From the NCBI RefSeq assembly GCF_001894925.1, contig NZ_BCXD01000009.1:1-64000 (forward strand): a stretch of DNA of 64,000 bases. Reading direction: 5' to 3'. Below the pieces are notes generated by a model, which saw nothing but the letters and a program-made list of their open reading frames with translations, was not told the DNA's origin and did not search any database. Source of the stretch: Rhodococcus rhodnii NBRC 100604 (lineage in GTDB: Bacteria; Actinomycetota; Actinomycetes; Mycobacteriales; Mycobacteriaceae). Below are positions 46,657 to 56,444 of this stretch, piece by piece; the first letter of the stretch is position 1, and the number at the start of each line of letters is the position of its first letter. A program made the position numbers and the translations under genes.

Positions 46657-47901
46657 TCACCGCTCCGGCAGGGGCCGCTGCACGATGACGGGACGCCCGA
46701 CCGGATGGCGGACCCGCCGCTTCGCTCCGGCGTAGACGGTCGCGGTCCGTTCCGCGACGCCGCCCCACCCGAAGTCCACCGTGAGCCGTTCCCGCGCGAC
46801 CCGTGAGCGCCGCGCTGCGGCGGCGGGATCGTCGAGCGTCTCGCGCACCGCGGACGTTAGTCCCGCGACGTCGCCGGGACGGAACGACAGGCCCGTGACG
46901 TCGTCCACCACCGCTTCGCCGAGGCCGCCCGCGGTGGACGCGACGAGCGGCGTCCCTGCCGCTGCCGCTTCGAGGGCGATGATGCCGAACGGTTCGTATC
47001 GGCTGGGCAGCACGATCGCGTCGGCGGCGTGCAGCCAGCCCAGCAGGTCGTCGTGGTCGAGGTTGCCGACGAAGTGCACCGCTCGCGCGACCCGGTGTGT
47101 GCGGGCGGCCTCCTGCAGCGCCGTGAACTGGGTTCCGGCGCCGGCGATCGTGAGCGTGGTGCCGGGATGCGAGCGACGGATGCGCGGCAGCGCGGCGATC
47201 GCGTCGTGCACACCCTTCTCGTACTCGAGCCGCCCCACGAACAGCAGCCGTGGCGGGCCCACCCGCGGCGCGCGGTCGCGGTACGGCCACGCCGTGAGGT
47301 CGATTCCGTTGCGGATCACCGTGATCGGGGCGAGGTCCGGTCCGAACAAGCGGGCGACCTCGTCCTCCATCGACGCCGAGCACGTCACGAGGGCGTCGGA
47401 GTCGTTGGCGAGCCACCACTCGATGGAATGGACCTGGCGGTTGACGCGGCCCGACACCCAGCCGCTGTGACGCCCGGCCTCGGTCGCGTGGATCGTCGAC
47501 ACGAGCGGAACGTCGAAGTGCTCGGCGAGCGCGATCGCGGGGTGTGCGACGAGCCAGTCGTGGGCGTGTACGACGTCGGGTGTCCAGCCGTTCCCGACGC
47601 CGGGACGCGCGAGGGCGAGTCCACCGCGGACCATCGCGTGTCCCATCGCGAGCGTCCACGCGAGCATGTCCTCGCCGAACACGAAATGTGCGGGGTCCTC
47701 GGCTACCTGGACGACGAGCACGCCGTCCTCGACGCGACTCGCCGTCGGGTGGGTCGCGGCGTCGGTTCCCGTCGGCTGCCGGGAGAGCACGACGACCTCG
47801 TGTCCGGCGGCGGCGAGCTCCGTCGCGAGATGGTGGACGTGCCGCCCCAGGCCGCCGACGACGACCGGGGGGTACTCCCACGAGACGATGAGGATGCGCA
47901 T
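46657..47901 (-). CDS. GT4-type glycosyltransferase (alpha-1,4-glucan, Rv3032-like)
   Basis: 414 aa from the ATG that overlaps the GH57 stop (TGATG). GT-B fold: N-terminal WEYPPVVVGGLGRHVHHLA typical of glycogen-synthase-like enzymes, VVHAHDWLVAHPA, and the C-terminal nucleotide-sugar site LFVGRLEYEKGVHDAI with the E-x7-E motif SRYEPFGIIALEA. Mycobacterial Rv3032 elongates the glucan of methylglucose lipopolysaccharides using NDP-glucose; the order here is the same. Confidence 0.92.
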   Translation of the reverse strand: MRILIVSWEYPPVVVGGLGRHVHHLATELAAAGHEVVVLSRQPTGTDAATHPTASRVEDGVLVVQVAEDPAHFVFGEDMLAWTLAMGHAMVRGGLALARPGVGNGWTPDVVHAHDWLVAHPAIALAEHFDVPLVSTIHATEAGRHSGWVSGRVNRQVHSIEWWLANDSDALVTCSASMEDEVARLFGPDLAPITVIRNGIDLTAWPYRDRAPRVGPPRLLFVGRLEYEKGVHDAIAALPRIRRSHPGTTLTIAGAGTQFTALQEAARTHRVARAVHFVGNLDHDDLLGWLHAADAIVLPSRYEPFGIIALEAAAAGTPLVASTAGGLGEAVVDDVTGLSFRPGDVAGLTSAVRETLDDPAAAARRSRVARERLTVDFGWGGVAERTATVYAGAKRRVRHPVGRPVIVQRPLPER

Positions 47902-49454
47902 CACAGATCACCGCTTCCGCGTGAGCCGAGCCGGCGGGCGTCGAGGCCCGGGAAGAGTCCGTCCGCGAGATGCCATCCGGCGGCGAGGCGTTCGGCCTGG
48001 CTCCGCTTGCCGCGGGCGAGGGCGTCCGCGATCTCACGTGTCGCGTGGGCGTGCTTGTGCGCGCGGTCCCGCGCGTATCCGGCAGCCGAGTCCTTGCTGA
48101 CCATGAACGCCCAGTCGCTCGAGACGGTGAGGAGCGCCTCGCGCAGGATCTGATCCGCGACGCGGTCGCGAAGGCGCGAGTGTCCGTGCGCCGCCGCAGA
48201 ATCGAAGGCTTTGTCGACGGAATCGAGTGCGGTGGAGACGACCTCGGAGTTCAGCGTCACGAGGTCGGCGACCTGATCGCCCGCCCACACGCGCCAGTCC
48301 TTGCCCGAGCCCCACGACGAATCCTCGAGATCGACGGGGGCGCCGACGTATCCGTCGTCGCGTGCCTGCGCGAGGGTGCCGATCCGCACGCCGGCGTCGC
48401 CGAGTGCGCGCAGCACCTGCCCGAGCCACTGCGGCCCCTCGTGCCACCAGTGCCCGAACAGTTCGGTGTCGAACGCCGCGACGACGAGTGCCGGCCGGCC
48501 GAGCCGCTCCGATTCGTCCCGAAGCCGGGCGCGGACCGTCTCGACGAAGTCGTCGACGTGGCGTCCGAGGGCGCGTTCGGCGAGCAGCGGGTCGTACGGC
48601 GCCTTCGCGTCGGAGGCGATGTGGCGCCCCGTGACTCGCGCGGGCTTGAGCCCGGTGCCGTGGTCGTAGGTGTGGAAGTCGCGGTACGCGGCGTGGCCGG
48701 GATAGCCCGACTTCGGCGACCACACCCGATAACTCACGGGCAGGTCGCGGCCGAAGGCGACGACACCCGACTCGCGCACGGGTCGTCCCAGAGCCGAATC
48801 GCCGTGCAGTGCAGGGCCGTCCACCATGAAGTGCTCGACGCCGCTGCGTGCGTACAGGTTCTCGAGGCCGGGGGTGTAGCCGCACTCGGGCGCCCAGATT
48901 CCGCGCGGTGCGCTGCCCCAGCGCTGCCGGGCGTCGGCGAGTCCCTCGGTGAGCGAGAACTCGCGCAGCCGCGGGTGCAGCAACGGCTGGAAGGGATGGG
49001 CCAGCGGCCCGCCGAGCAGTTCGACGGTGCGGGCGTCCACGAGTTCGCGGATGGGCGGCGACGCGCCGTGACGCCAGCGGGTCTCGAACGTCTCGAGCGC
49101 GCGGGCCGCGCCGCGATGCTCCCGCGCGCCGAGGTCGCCCAGCGCGGGATCGGCCGCGGCCTCGTGCGCCCGGAGTTGCCAGTCGCCGAGCCAGTGGTGC
49201 ATGCCGTCGAGCGCGTACGGGTCGTCGAGCTGCGCGGCGAGCACCGGCGTGATCCCGAGGGTCAGCAGGTTCTCCCGGCCCTCGTCGGCCAGCTCGCGCA
49301 GGACGTCGAACACCGGCAGATACGAACTCGCCCACGACTGGTACAGCCATTCCTCGCCGACGGGCCACCTGCCGTGGTGCGGCAGCCACGGCAGATGCGA
49401 ATGCAGAACCAGGCAGAACATGCCCGGTTCGGCGGTCGCGCGCTGCGTCGTCAC
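47901..49454 (-). CDS. GH57 1,4-alpha-glucan branching enzyme
   Basis: 517 aa from GTG overlapping the methyltransferase stop (GTGA). GH57 motifs: FCLVLHSHLPWLPH (motif 1), GIWAPECGY with nucleophile Glu, and AAFDTELFGHWWHEG with the acid Asp. A C-terminal helical DUF1957 domain is included. It adds alpha-1,6 branches to the glucan made by the neighbouring glycosyltransferase. Rv3031 in mycobacteria is the counterpart. Confidence 0.94.
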   Translation of the reverse strand: MTTQRATAEPGMFCLVLHSHLPWLPHHGRWPVGEEWLYQSWASSYLPVFDVLRELADEGRENLLTLGITPVLAAQLDDPYALDGMHHWLGDWQLRAHEAAADPALGDLGAREHRGAARALETFETRWRHGASPPIRELVDARTVELLGGPLAHPFQPLLHPRLREFSLTEGLADARQRWGSAPRGIWAPECGYTPGLENLYARSGVEHFMVDGPALHGDSALGRPVRESGVVAFGRDLPVSYRVWSPKSGYPGHAAYRDFHTYDHGTGLKPARVTGRHIASDAKAPYDPLLAERALGRHVDDFVETVRARLRDESERLGRPALVVAAFDTELFGHWWHEGPQWLGQVLRALGDAGVRIGTLAQARDDGYVGAPVDLEDSSWGSGKDWRVWAGDQVADLVTLNSEVVSTALDSVDKAFDSAAAHGHSRLRDRVADQILREALLTVSSDWAFMVSKDSAAGYARDRAHKHAHATREIADALARGKRSQAERLAAGWHLADGLFPGLDARRLGSRGSGDL

Positions 49455-50317
49455 TCGGCGGTGTCCTTCACCGCGATCGCGACGAGGTCGAGGCTCGTGT
49501 CGATGTGCTCGTCGTGCAGCGTGAAATCGGAGGTCGTGACGCCCGCGACGTCGGCGCACAACTGCTCGGGCCACGGCTCGCCCGCGAGCGCACGCTCGAT
49601 CTGCGCGTCGATGAACGAACCGCCGTACGTGGCGTCGAGCTCGGCCAGCCGGGCTCCGTGATGCACGCCGAGCATGCGTTCGACGCGAAAACCGGCCTCC
49701 GTCAACAGCTCCGCGAGCTCGCGGGCATCGAGTTCGCGGGTGTGGAAGGGGTTGAGCGGGATGTCGCGGCCCGGGGAGAAGGTGATGCGGTTCGGTGTGC
49801 TCACGAGCAGTTCGCCGCCGTCGCGCAGGACGCGGTGGCACTCGCGCAGGAACTGCGCCTGGTCCCAGAGGTGTTCGATCACCTGGAAGTTGACGACGGT
49901 GTCGATCGACTCGTCGTCCATCGGCAGCGCGGCGAGATTGCCGTGCACCATCGACACGCGCGGGTAGCGGCGGCGGATGTGGTCGACCGCGCTCTCGTCG
50001 TAGTCCACCCCGACGACCTCGGCGGCGTGATTCGCGATCATGTCGGCGCCGTAGCCCTCACCGGGGCCGGCTTCCAGCACGACCCGGCCGGCGCAGCGCG
50101 TCGCCAGGACCTCGTAGACCACCTCGTGGCGGCGGAACCAGTAGTTCTCCTCCGGAATGCCCGGAACCGTCCGCTCTCCGGTCAGTGGGAGCGTCCCGGT
50201 CGACGGGAGAGCGTCCGTCGACCGGAGAGCGTCCGGGGCCACGGCGGATTCGGCGAGTGAGTCGTCCACCGCTGCGAGGGTAGTGCCCTGGGCTTCTGCG
50301 ATCGAGTGTCGGTCCAC
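49451..50317 (-). CDS. SAM-dependent methyltransferase of the methylglucose polysaccharide cluster
   Basis: 288 aa from GTG. After a variable, repeat-like N-terminus (S/T/P/A-rich, about 1-45, with the repeating phrase LRSTDALPSTGTLPLTGER), the methyltransferase core follows: EAGPGEGYGADMIA (motif I), VVGVDYDESAV, VVNFQVIEHLWDQAQF and LRDGGELLVSTPN. Rv3030, its positional equivalent, is implicated in 6-O-methylation of glucose in methylglucose lipopolysaccharides. It heads the operon and is divergent from etfB. Confidence 0.9.
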   Translation of the reverse strand: MDRHSIAEAQGTTLAAVDDSLAESAVAPDALRSTDALPSTGTLPLTGERTVPGIPEENYWFRRHEVVYEVLATRCAGRVVLEAGPGEGYGADMIANHAAEVVGVDYDESAVDHIRRRYPRVSMVHGNLAALPMDDESIDTVVNFQVIEHLWDQAQFLRECHRVLRDGGELLVSTPNRITFSPGRDIPLNPFHTRELDARELAELLTEAGFRVERMLGVHHGARLAELDATYGGSFIDAQIERALAGEPWPEQLCADVAGVTTSDFTLHDEHIDTSLDLVAIAVKDTAE

Positions 50318-50371
50318 GAGTGACCGTCCTTCCCCGTTGCCGGTGCCGGTTTCGTATGGTCGAGGGGCTTG

Positions 50372-50404
50372 CCACGCAAGTTACTCATCGGTAACTTGGC
50401 GTGG
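50372..50404. promoter_or_regulatory. Long inverted repeat in the etfB/methyltransferase divergent promoter
   Basis: CCACGCAAGTTAC and GTAACTTGGCGTGG are inverted around TCATCG, with one bulged base. The inner part AAGTTAC-N6-GTAACTT resembles TetR-type operators. It is 52 bp upstream of the etfB ATG, with a TAATCT -10-like element just after it. Confidence 0.65.
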
Positions 50405-50455
50405 GGTAATCTAACGCACAACCCGGAAATCCACACAGGAGGTCGACGAAGACCC

Positions 50456-51256
50456 ATGACGAACATCGTTGTGTTGATCAAGCAGGTCCCCGACACGTGG
50501 TCCGAGCGCAAGCTCTCGGACGGCGACTTCACGCTCGACCGTGAGGCCGCCGATGCCGTGCTCGACGAGATCAACGAGCGCGCCGTCGAAGAGGCGCTGC
50601 TGATCAAGGAGGCTCAGGGCGGCGAGGTCATCGTGCTGAGCGCCGGTCCCGATCGCGCCACCGACGCCATCCGCAAGGCGCTGTCGATGGGTGCCGACAA
50701 GGCCGTGCACGTCAACGATCCGGCGCTGCACGGGTCCGACGCGATCCAGACCGGCTGGACGCTCGCCGCGGCCCTCGGCCAGATCACCTTCGACAACGGC
50801 GAGCCGGCCGAGGTCATCATCGCGGGCAACGAGGCGACCGACGGTCGCGTCGGCGCCGTCCCGGCGATCATCGCCGAGTACCTCGGTATCCCGCAGCTCA
50901 CGCACATACGCAAGCTGACGATCGCCGACGGCAAGGCCTCGGGCGAGCGCGAGACCGACGAGGGCGTCTTCGGCCTCGAGGCTCCGCTGCCGGTCATCGT
51001 CTCGGTCAACGAGAAGATCAACGAGCCGCGCTTCCCGTCCTTCAAGGGCATCATGGCCGCGAAGAAGAAGGAAGTCACCACCTACACGCTCGCGGATCTG
51101 GGCGTCGACCCCGACACCGTGGGCGTCGCGAACGCGGGCACCACCGTCACCGCCTCCACCCCGAAGCCTCCGCGTACTGCCGGCGAGCGGATCACCGACG
51201 AGGGCGAGGGCGGCACCAAGGTCGCCGAGTACCTCGTCGCGCAGAAGATCATCTGA
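50456..51256 (+). CDS. etfB: Electron transfer flavoprotein beta subunit
   Basis: 266 aa, starting MTNIVVLIKQVPDTWSERKL. The AMP-binding beta-subunit signature is VSVNEKINEPRFPSFKGIMAAKKK, read here as the segment ending at residue 206 or so; GNEATDGRVGAVPAIIAEYL is also typical. With EtfA it carries electrons from acyl-CoA dehydrogenases to the membrane ETF dehydrogenase. AGGAGGT lies 12 bases before the ATG, a little far. Confidence 0.97.
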   Translation: MTNIVVLIKQVPDTWSERKLSDGDFTLDREAADAVLDEINERAVEEALLIKEAQGGEVIVLSAGPDRATDAIRKALSMGADKAVHVNDPALHGSDAIQTGWTLAAALGQITFDNGEPAEVIIAGNEATDGRVGAVPAIIAEYLGIPQLTHIRKLTIADGKASGERETDEGVFGLEAPLPVIVSVNEKINEPRFPSFKGIMAAKKKEVTTYTLADLGVDPDTVGVANAGTTVTASTPKPPRTAGERITDEGEGGTKVAEYLVAQKII

Positions 51257-51307
51257 TCGCACCGCACCCAGCACACCAGCAGAACCTTTCAGAGGAGATT
51301 TTCAGCA

Positions 51308-52267
51308 ATGGCAGAAGTACTCGTGCTCGTCGAGCAGCAAGAGGGTGCGCTCAAGAAGGTCACCACGGAGCTGCTCACCGCCGCCCGCGCACTGGGTGAG
51401 CCGTCGGCCGTCGTCGTCGACGCCCCCGGCACCACCGACGCGATCGCCGACGCGCTCGCCGCGGCCGGCGCCGAGAAGATCTACGTCGCGGAGTCCGACG
51501 CCGCCAACGGCTTCCTCGTGACGCCCAAGGTCGACGTCCTCGCGGGCCTCGTCGAGTCGGTTTCGCCGGCCGCCGTCGTCACCGCCGCGGGCTTCGAGGG
51601 CAAAGAGGTCTCGGGACGTCTCGCGGCGCGCATCGGCTCGGGCCTGCTCTCCGACGTCGTCGAGATCAAGTCCGACGGCTCGGCCGTCCACTCGATCTTC
51701 GGTGGCGCGTTCACCGTCGACGCCAAGGCCAACGGCGACGTGCCGGTCCTCTCGGTTCGTCCCGGTGCCGTCGAGGCGCAGCCGCAGGCCGGTGCCGGCG
51801 AGAAGGTCACCGTCGAGGTCCCCGCGCAGGACGAGGGCGTCACCGTGGTGACCTCCGCCGATCCGATCGTCGGCGGCGACCGCCCGGAGCTCACCGAGGC
51901 GACGATCGTCGTCTCCGGTGGCCGCGGCGTCGGTTCCGAGGAGAAGTTCCACGAGGTCGTCGAGCCGCTGGCCGACGCTCTCGGTGCGGCCGTCGGTGCC
52001 TCGCGCGCCGCCGTCGACTCGGGCTACTACCCGGGCCAGTTCCAGGTCGGTCAGACGGGCAAGACCGTCTCGCCGCAGCTGTACGTCGCGCTCGGCATCT
52101 CCGGAGCCATCCAGCACCGCGCCGGAATGCAGACCTCGAAGACGATCGTCGCCGTCAACAAGGACGAAGAGGCACCGATCTTCGAGATCGCCGACCTCGG
52201 CATCGTGGGCGACCTGTTCAACGTCGCGCCGCAGCTGACGGAAGCCGTCAAGAAGCACAAGGGCTGA
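51308..52267 (+). CDS. etfA: Electron transfer flavoprotein alpha subunit
   Basis: 319 aa, with SD AGAGGAGA. The FAD-binding C-terminal domain shows [47 protein letters not shown] and GAIQHRAGM, all canonical. It pairs with EtfB, 51 bp upstream. A terminator follows 17 bp after the stop. Confidence 0.97.
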   Translation: MAEVLVLVEQQEGALKKVTTELLTAARALGEPSAVVVDAPGTTDAIADALAAAGAEKIYVAESDAANGFLVTPKVDVLAGLVESVSPAAVVTAAGFEGKEVSGRLAARIGSGLLSDVVEIKSDGSAVHSIFGGAFTVDAKANGDVPVLSVRPGAVEAQPQAGAGEKVTVEVPAQDEGVTVVTSADPIVGGDRPELTEATIVVSGGRGVGSEEKFHEVVEPLADALGAAVGASRAAVDSGYYPGQFQVGQTGKTVSPQLYVALGISGAIQHRAGMQTSKTIVAVNKDEEAPIFEIADLGIVGDLFNVAPQLTEAVKKHKG

Positions 52268-52284
52268 CACCCCACCCGCCGATC

Positions 52285-52314
52285 GGGCCCCGCTCTCGCA
52301 CGAGAGCGGGGCCC
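52285..52314 (+). terminator. Hairpin terminator after etfA
   Basis: GGGCCCCGCTCTCG and its exact complement are separated by CA, so the loop forms by opening one or two base pairs. The tail is GTTCGCGTGG. Confidence 0.8.
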
Positions 52315-52403
52315 GTTCGCGTGGTGCAACGTTCACGTCGTCCACCTCGACGCGTCACCGCACCGACGCCGCACGGCCTTCCCGGCGCACTACATCTGTG
52401 GGC

Positions 52404-53210
52404 ATGGCCACAGCACTCGCACGCGCGGCCACGTCCGCGCGGCCCGCGCTCTACTCCCTGACCATCTCCACCGACCGCCGCGACCGCGTCGCCGTGCAGC
52501 GGCTCCGCCACCGCGTCTTCTCCGCCGAACCCGGGTTCCGGCTTCCCGACGACGCCGCGAGCCGCGACGGCCGCGACGCCGACCGGTTCGACGACCACTG
52601 CGATCACCTGCTCGTCCGGTACGAGCCGACCGGTGAGGTCGTGGGGTGCTATCGGATGCTGCCGCCCGACGCCGCCGAGCGCGCCGGGGGGTACTACAGC
52701 GCGAACGAGTTCGATCTCACGGGACTCGCGCCCCATCGCAATCGAATCGTCGAGATGGGGCGTGCCTGCGTCGCCGCCGAGCACCGCACGGGCTCCGTCG
52801 TCGCGCTCATGTGGAGCGGAATCCTCGGTTATCTCGAACTGACCCGCCACGACGTCGTCATGGGCTGTGTGTCGGTGCCGATGGAGCGGCCGGGAACCGA
52901 CCGCGGCGGCGACGTGCGCGGGGTCCGCGATCTCGTCCGCAGTCGCCACGCGTACGAGCCGGGCGTGGTGACGCCGCGCCGGCGTGTCGTCGTCGGGGGC
53001 CGGACGCTCGACGAGATCGCACCGCCGCCGCGCACCGCCGTTCCGCCGCTCATGCGCGGATATCTCCGGATCGGCGCGCGGGTGTGCGGTGAGCCGTCGT
53101 TCGACCCCGAATTCGACGTCGCGGACTTCGTGACGGTACTCGCGCTCGCGGACGCCGACCGGCGCTACCTGGAGCGGCTCCGGGGCGCCGCGGACGCGGT
53201 GCGGTCGTGA
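52404..53210 (+). CDS. GNAT-type lipid N-acyltransferase (OlsB/hemolysin-like)
   Basis: 268 aa from ATG at 52404 (a GTG two codons upstream is possible). Family segments: [76 protein letters not shown]. These match the ornithine-acyl-ACP acyltransferase/hemolysin family, which N-acylates an amino acid as the first step of amino-lipid synthesis. The next gene, a PlsC acyltransferase overlapping by GTGA, would perform the second acylation (OlsB-OlsA-like pair). Confidence 0.88.
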   Translation: MATALARAATSARPALYSLTISTDRRDRVAVQRLRHRVFSAEPGFRLPDDAASRDGRDADRFDDHCDHLLVRYEPTGEVVGCYRMLPPDAAERAGGYYSANEFDLTGLAPHRNRIVEMGRACVAAEHRTGSVVALMWSGILGYLELTRHDVVMGCVSVPMERPGTDRGGDVRGVRDLVRSRHAYEPGVVTPRRRVVVGGRTLDEIAPPPRTAVPPLMRGYLRIGARVCGEPSFDPEFDVADFVTVLALADADRRYLERLRGAADAVRS

Positions 53211-54058
53211 CCGAGCACGCCTGGGCGCCGGCGAGTCCCTGCGGACTCGGGTGCATTCCGCGGGAGCGGCCCGCGACCGGGGTGCGCGCCGTCCGCCGCA
53301 CCGCCGCGGGAGCGGCGCTCCTCGCCGCGGGACCGTTCGCCCTGCGGCGGGGAGGCGGCCCGGCGGGGGAGACGCAGCGGCGCGCCGCACGCGCGCTCCT
53401 GCGGGCACTCGGTGTCCGGCTCGCGCTGTCGGGCGAGCCCGCGGCCGTCACCGGCGGTGCGCTCGTCGTCGCGCATCACACGTCGTGGCTCGACGTCGTG
53501 GCGCTCGCCGCCGTCGTCCCGGCGGACTTCGTCGCCCGCGCCGACCTCGTGAGCTGGCCGGTGCTCGGTGCGCTCGCCCGCGCGGTCGACGTCGTGCCGG
53601 TCGATCGGGCCCGGCTGCGGTCGCTGCCCCATGCGGTCGACCGGGTGCGCGACCGGCTCGCCCAGGGGCGCACCGTCGTCGTCTTCCCCGAGGGAACGAC
53701 GTGGTGCGGCCGCGCGCACGGGCGGCTCCGCCCCGCGTTCTTCCAGGCAGCGGTCGAGGCGGACGTTCCCGTCGTCCCGCTCCGGTTGCACTATCGCCGG
53801 GACGACGGGCCGACGACGCTCGCCGCTTTCGTCGGCGAGGACTCGATCGGCTCGTCGGTGCTGCGGATCGCGGGTGCCCGCGAGCTCACGGCGGTCGTCG
53901 AGACCAGGCCGGCGCTGTATCCGGCGCGGACCGGAGCAGGCGGGCGCCGCGATCTCGCCGCCGCTGCCGAACGTGCCCTGCTCGACGCCCGGTCCCCGGC
54001 CGACGTCGGTGGCCTCGCGGGCCCGGCTCGCACGAGCGAAGAGGTCACCGCGGTCTGA
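53207..54058 (+). CDS. PlsC-family O-acyltransferase (OlsA-like)
   Basis: 283 aa from GTG overlapping the previous stop. The catalytic HX4D motif is in [12 protein letters not shown], and the substrate motif [10 protein letters not shown] is intact. An N-terminal hydrophobic helix ([17 protein letters not shown]) may anchor it to the membrane. It transfers acyl chains to lyso-lipids; together with the preceding acyltransferase an ornithine-lipid-type product is plausible. Confidence 0.9.
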   Translation: MTEHAWAPASPCGLGCIPRERPATGVRAVRRTAAGAALLAAGPFALRRGGGPAGETQRRAARALLRALGVRLALSGEPAAVTGGALVVAHHTSWLDVVALAAVVPADFVARADLVSWPVLGALARAVDVVPVDRARLRSLPHAVDRVRDRLAQGRTVVVFPEGTTWCGRAHGRLRPAFFQAAVEADVPVVPLRLHYRRDDGPTTLAAFVGEDSIGSSVLRIAGARELTAVVETRPALYPARTGAGGRRDLAAAAERALLDARSPADVGGLAGPARTSEEVTAV

Positions 54059-54075
54059 GTTATCCTGGTCGGGTC

Positions 54076-55275
54076 ATGTCGTTCGCACGCACCACCGCGT
54101 CACCCGTGTACCTGGACCACGCCGCCACCACTCCGATGCTGGATGCCGCCGTCCGGGCGATGACGGCGACCCTGACGACGACGGGCAACGCCTCGTCGCT
54201 GCACGGATCGGGCCGCGCAGCACGCCGCCGCATCGAGGAGGCACGCGAGTCCGTCGCCGCCGATCTGGGGGCGCGGCCGTCCGAGGTCGTGTTCACCTCC
54301 GGGGGAACCGAGAGCGACAATCTCGCGATCAAGGGAATCTATTGGGCGCGCCGCGGTGCCGATCCGCACCGCACCCGGCTCGTCGTGAGCGCGGTCGAGC
54401 ACCACGCCGTCCTCGACGCCGTGGAATGGCTCGAACGGCACGAGAACGCCGTCGTCACCTGGATTCCGGTCGACGCCGACGGCCGAGTGACGCCGGGCGC
54501 GCTGCGCGAGGCGATCGGTGACGGCGCCGATGTGGCGCTCGTCTCCGTCATGTGGGCGAACAACGAGGTCGGCACGATCATGCCGATCCGTGAACTCGCC
54601 TCGGTCGCAGCCGAGTTCGACATCCCCGTCCACACCGACGCCGTGCAGGCCGTCGGCCATCTCGACGTGGACTTCGCGGCGAGCGGCGTCGCGGCGCTGA
54701 GCCTCGCCGCACACAAGTTCGGTGGCCCGCAGGGCGTCGGAGCCCTCGTGATCGGGCGGACCGTCGGCTGCGAACCGCAGTTGCACGGCGGCGGTCACGA
54801 ACGCGACCTGCGCTCGGGCACCCACGACGTCGCCGGAATCGTCGGAGCCGCGGCGGCACTGCGCGCGGTGTGCTCCGATCCGAGCCGCGACGGCGTGCGC
54901 GCGCTGCGAGACCTGCTGCTCGACGAGGTCCTCCGGATCGACCCCGACGCGATCGTCAACGGCCCGACCGGGTCGTCGCGCCTCCCGAACAACGCGCACG
55001 TGACGTTCCCAGGGTGCGACGGCGACTCGCTGCTCATGCTGCTCGACGCCGCGGGTATCGAATGCTCGACCGGGTCGGCGTGCACGGCGGGCGTCGCGCG
55101 GCCGAGCCACGTCCTCACGGCCATGGGCATGGACCCCGGACTCGCGCGAGGATCGCTGCGATTCACGTTGGGACACACCACGACCGAAGCAGACGTGCGG
55201 GCACTCGCGGAGGCGTTGCCCGACGTACTCGAACGCGCGCGTGCGGCCGGACGCGCCGTCGCACGCGCGATCTGA
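54076..55275 (+). CDS. Cysteine desulfurase (IscS/NifS type)
   Basis: 399 aa, starting [23 protein letters not shown] chemistry: [37 protein letters not shown], the PLP lysine in [13 protein letters not shown], and the catalytic Cys in [15 protein letters not shown]. It provides persulfide sulfur, most likely to MnmA encoded next. It matches Rv3025c in mycobacteria. Confidence 0.95.
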   Translation: MSFARTTASPVYLDHAATTPMLDAAVRAMTATLTTTGNASSLHGSGRAARRRIEEARESVAADLGARPSEVVFTSGGTESDNLAIKGIYWARRGADPHRTRLVVSAVEHHAVLDAVEWLERHENAVVTWIPVDADGRVTPGALREAIGDGADVALVSVMWANNEVGTIMPIRELASVAAEFDIPVHTDAVQAVGHLDVDFAASGVAALSLAAHKFGGPQGVGALVIGRTVGCEPQLHGGGHERDLRSGTHDVAGIVGAAAALRAVCSDPSRDGVRALRDLLLDEVLRIDPDAIVNGPTGSSRLPNNAHVTFPGCDGDSLLMLLDAAGIECSTGSACTAGVARPSHVLTAMGMDPGLARGSLRFTLGHTTTEADVRALAEALPDVLERARAAGRAVARAI

Positions 55276-55280
55276 ACCAT

Positions 55281-55318
55281 CCGCACCACACGACCCGAGC
55301 CGCACCACACGACCCGAG
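55281..55318 (+). repeat. Perfect 19-bp tandem repeat, two copies
   Basis: CCGCACCACACGACCCGAG occurs twice with no spacing between the desulfurase stop and mnmA. Likely a replication-slippage product. Confidence 0.9.
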
Positions 55319-55349
55319 ACACGGCGCACCGCCGAGGAGAGAAGCACCC

Positions 55350-56444
55350 ATGCGAGTACTGGCAGCGATGAGCGGCGGCGTCGACTCCGCCGTCGCCGCG
55401 GCGCGCGCCGTGGCCGCGGGACACGACGTCGTGGGGGTGCATCTCGCGCTGTCCACCGATCCCGGCACGCTCCGGACCGGCGCGCGGGGCTGTTGCTCGA
55501 AAGAGGATGCGGGCGACGCGCGGCGGGCGGCCGACATGCTCGGTATCCCGTTCTACGTGTGGGATTTCGCCGATCGCTTCAAGGAAGACGTCATCGACGA
55601 CTTCGTCGCCGCGTACGCGGCGGGCGAGACGCCGAACCCGTGCCTGCGCTGCAACGAGAAGATCAAGTTCGCCGCGCTCGCCGATCGCGCACTCGCGCTG
55701 GGCTTCGACGCCGTCGCCACCGGCCACTACGCGCGGCTGCAGAACGGCGAGTTGCGCCGCGCGGTCGACGCCGACAAGGACCAGTCGTACGTCCTCGCCG
55801 TCCTGACGGCGGAGCAGCTCGCGCACGCGATGTTCCCCGTCGGCGACACCCCGAAGGACGAGATCCGCGCCGAGGCCGCCGAGCGCGGGCTCGCCGTCGC
55901 GAACAAGCCCGACAGCCACGACATCTGCTTCATCCCGTCCGGTGACACCCGCGCCTTCCTCGGCGCGAAGATCGGCGTGCGGCCCGGCGCCGTCGTCGAT
56001 TCGTCGTCGGGTGAGGTGCTCGCGCAGCACGACGGCGTGCACGGCTTCACGATCGGCCAGCGCAAGGGGCTCGGCGTCGCGGGGCCCGCCGCGGACGGCA
56101 AGCCGCGTTACGTCACCGCGATCGAACCCGACACCGGGACGGTCCGCGTCGGCTCGGCACAGGATCTCGAGGTGGACGCGATCGACGCCACCCGACCGAT
56201 CTGGACGTCGGGAACGGCGCCGACCGGGCCCGTCGAGTGCGTCGTGCAGGTGCGTGCGCACGGTGGCACGGCGCCCGCCGTCGCCGAGCCCGTCGGCGAC
56301 GGCATCCGGATCGCACTGCGCGAGCCGCTCACCGGTGTCGCAAAGGGACAGGCGGTCGTGATGTACCGGCCGGACGCCGACCAGGGGGACCTCGTGCTCG
56401 GCAGCGGCACGATCGCCGGCACGTCCGCGCGCGTCGCCTCGTGA
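55350..56444 (+). CDS. mnmA: tRNA-specific 2-thiouridylase
   Basis: 364 aa, with SD GAGGAGA. PP-loop [14 protein letters not shown], then [16 protein letters not shown] (first catalytic Cys) and [14 protein letters not shown] (second Cys, persulfide carrier), and [11 protein letters not shown]. It installs the 2-thio group at U34 of Lys, Glu and Gln tRNAs, using sulfur from the desulfurase upstream. Confidence 0.97.
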   Translation: MRVLAAMSGGVDSAVAAARAVAAGHDVVGVHLALSTDPGTLRTGARGCCSKEDAGDARRAADMLGIPFYVWDFADRFKEDVIDDFVAAYAAGETPNPCLRCNEKIKFAALADRALALGFDAVATGHYARLQNGELRRAVDADKDQSYVLAVLTAEQLAHAMFPVGDTPKDEIRAEAAERGLAVANKPDSHDICFIPSGDTRAFLGAKIGVRPGAVVDSSSGEVLAQHDGVHGFTIGQRKGLGVAGPAADGKPRYVTAIEPDTGTVRVGSAQDLEVDAIDATRPIWTSGTAPTGPVECVVQVRAHGGTAPAVAEPVGDGIRIALREPLTGVAKGQAVVMYRPDADQGDLVLGSGTIAGTSARVAS

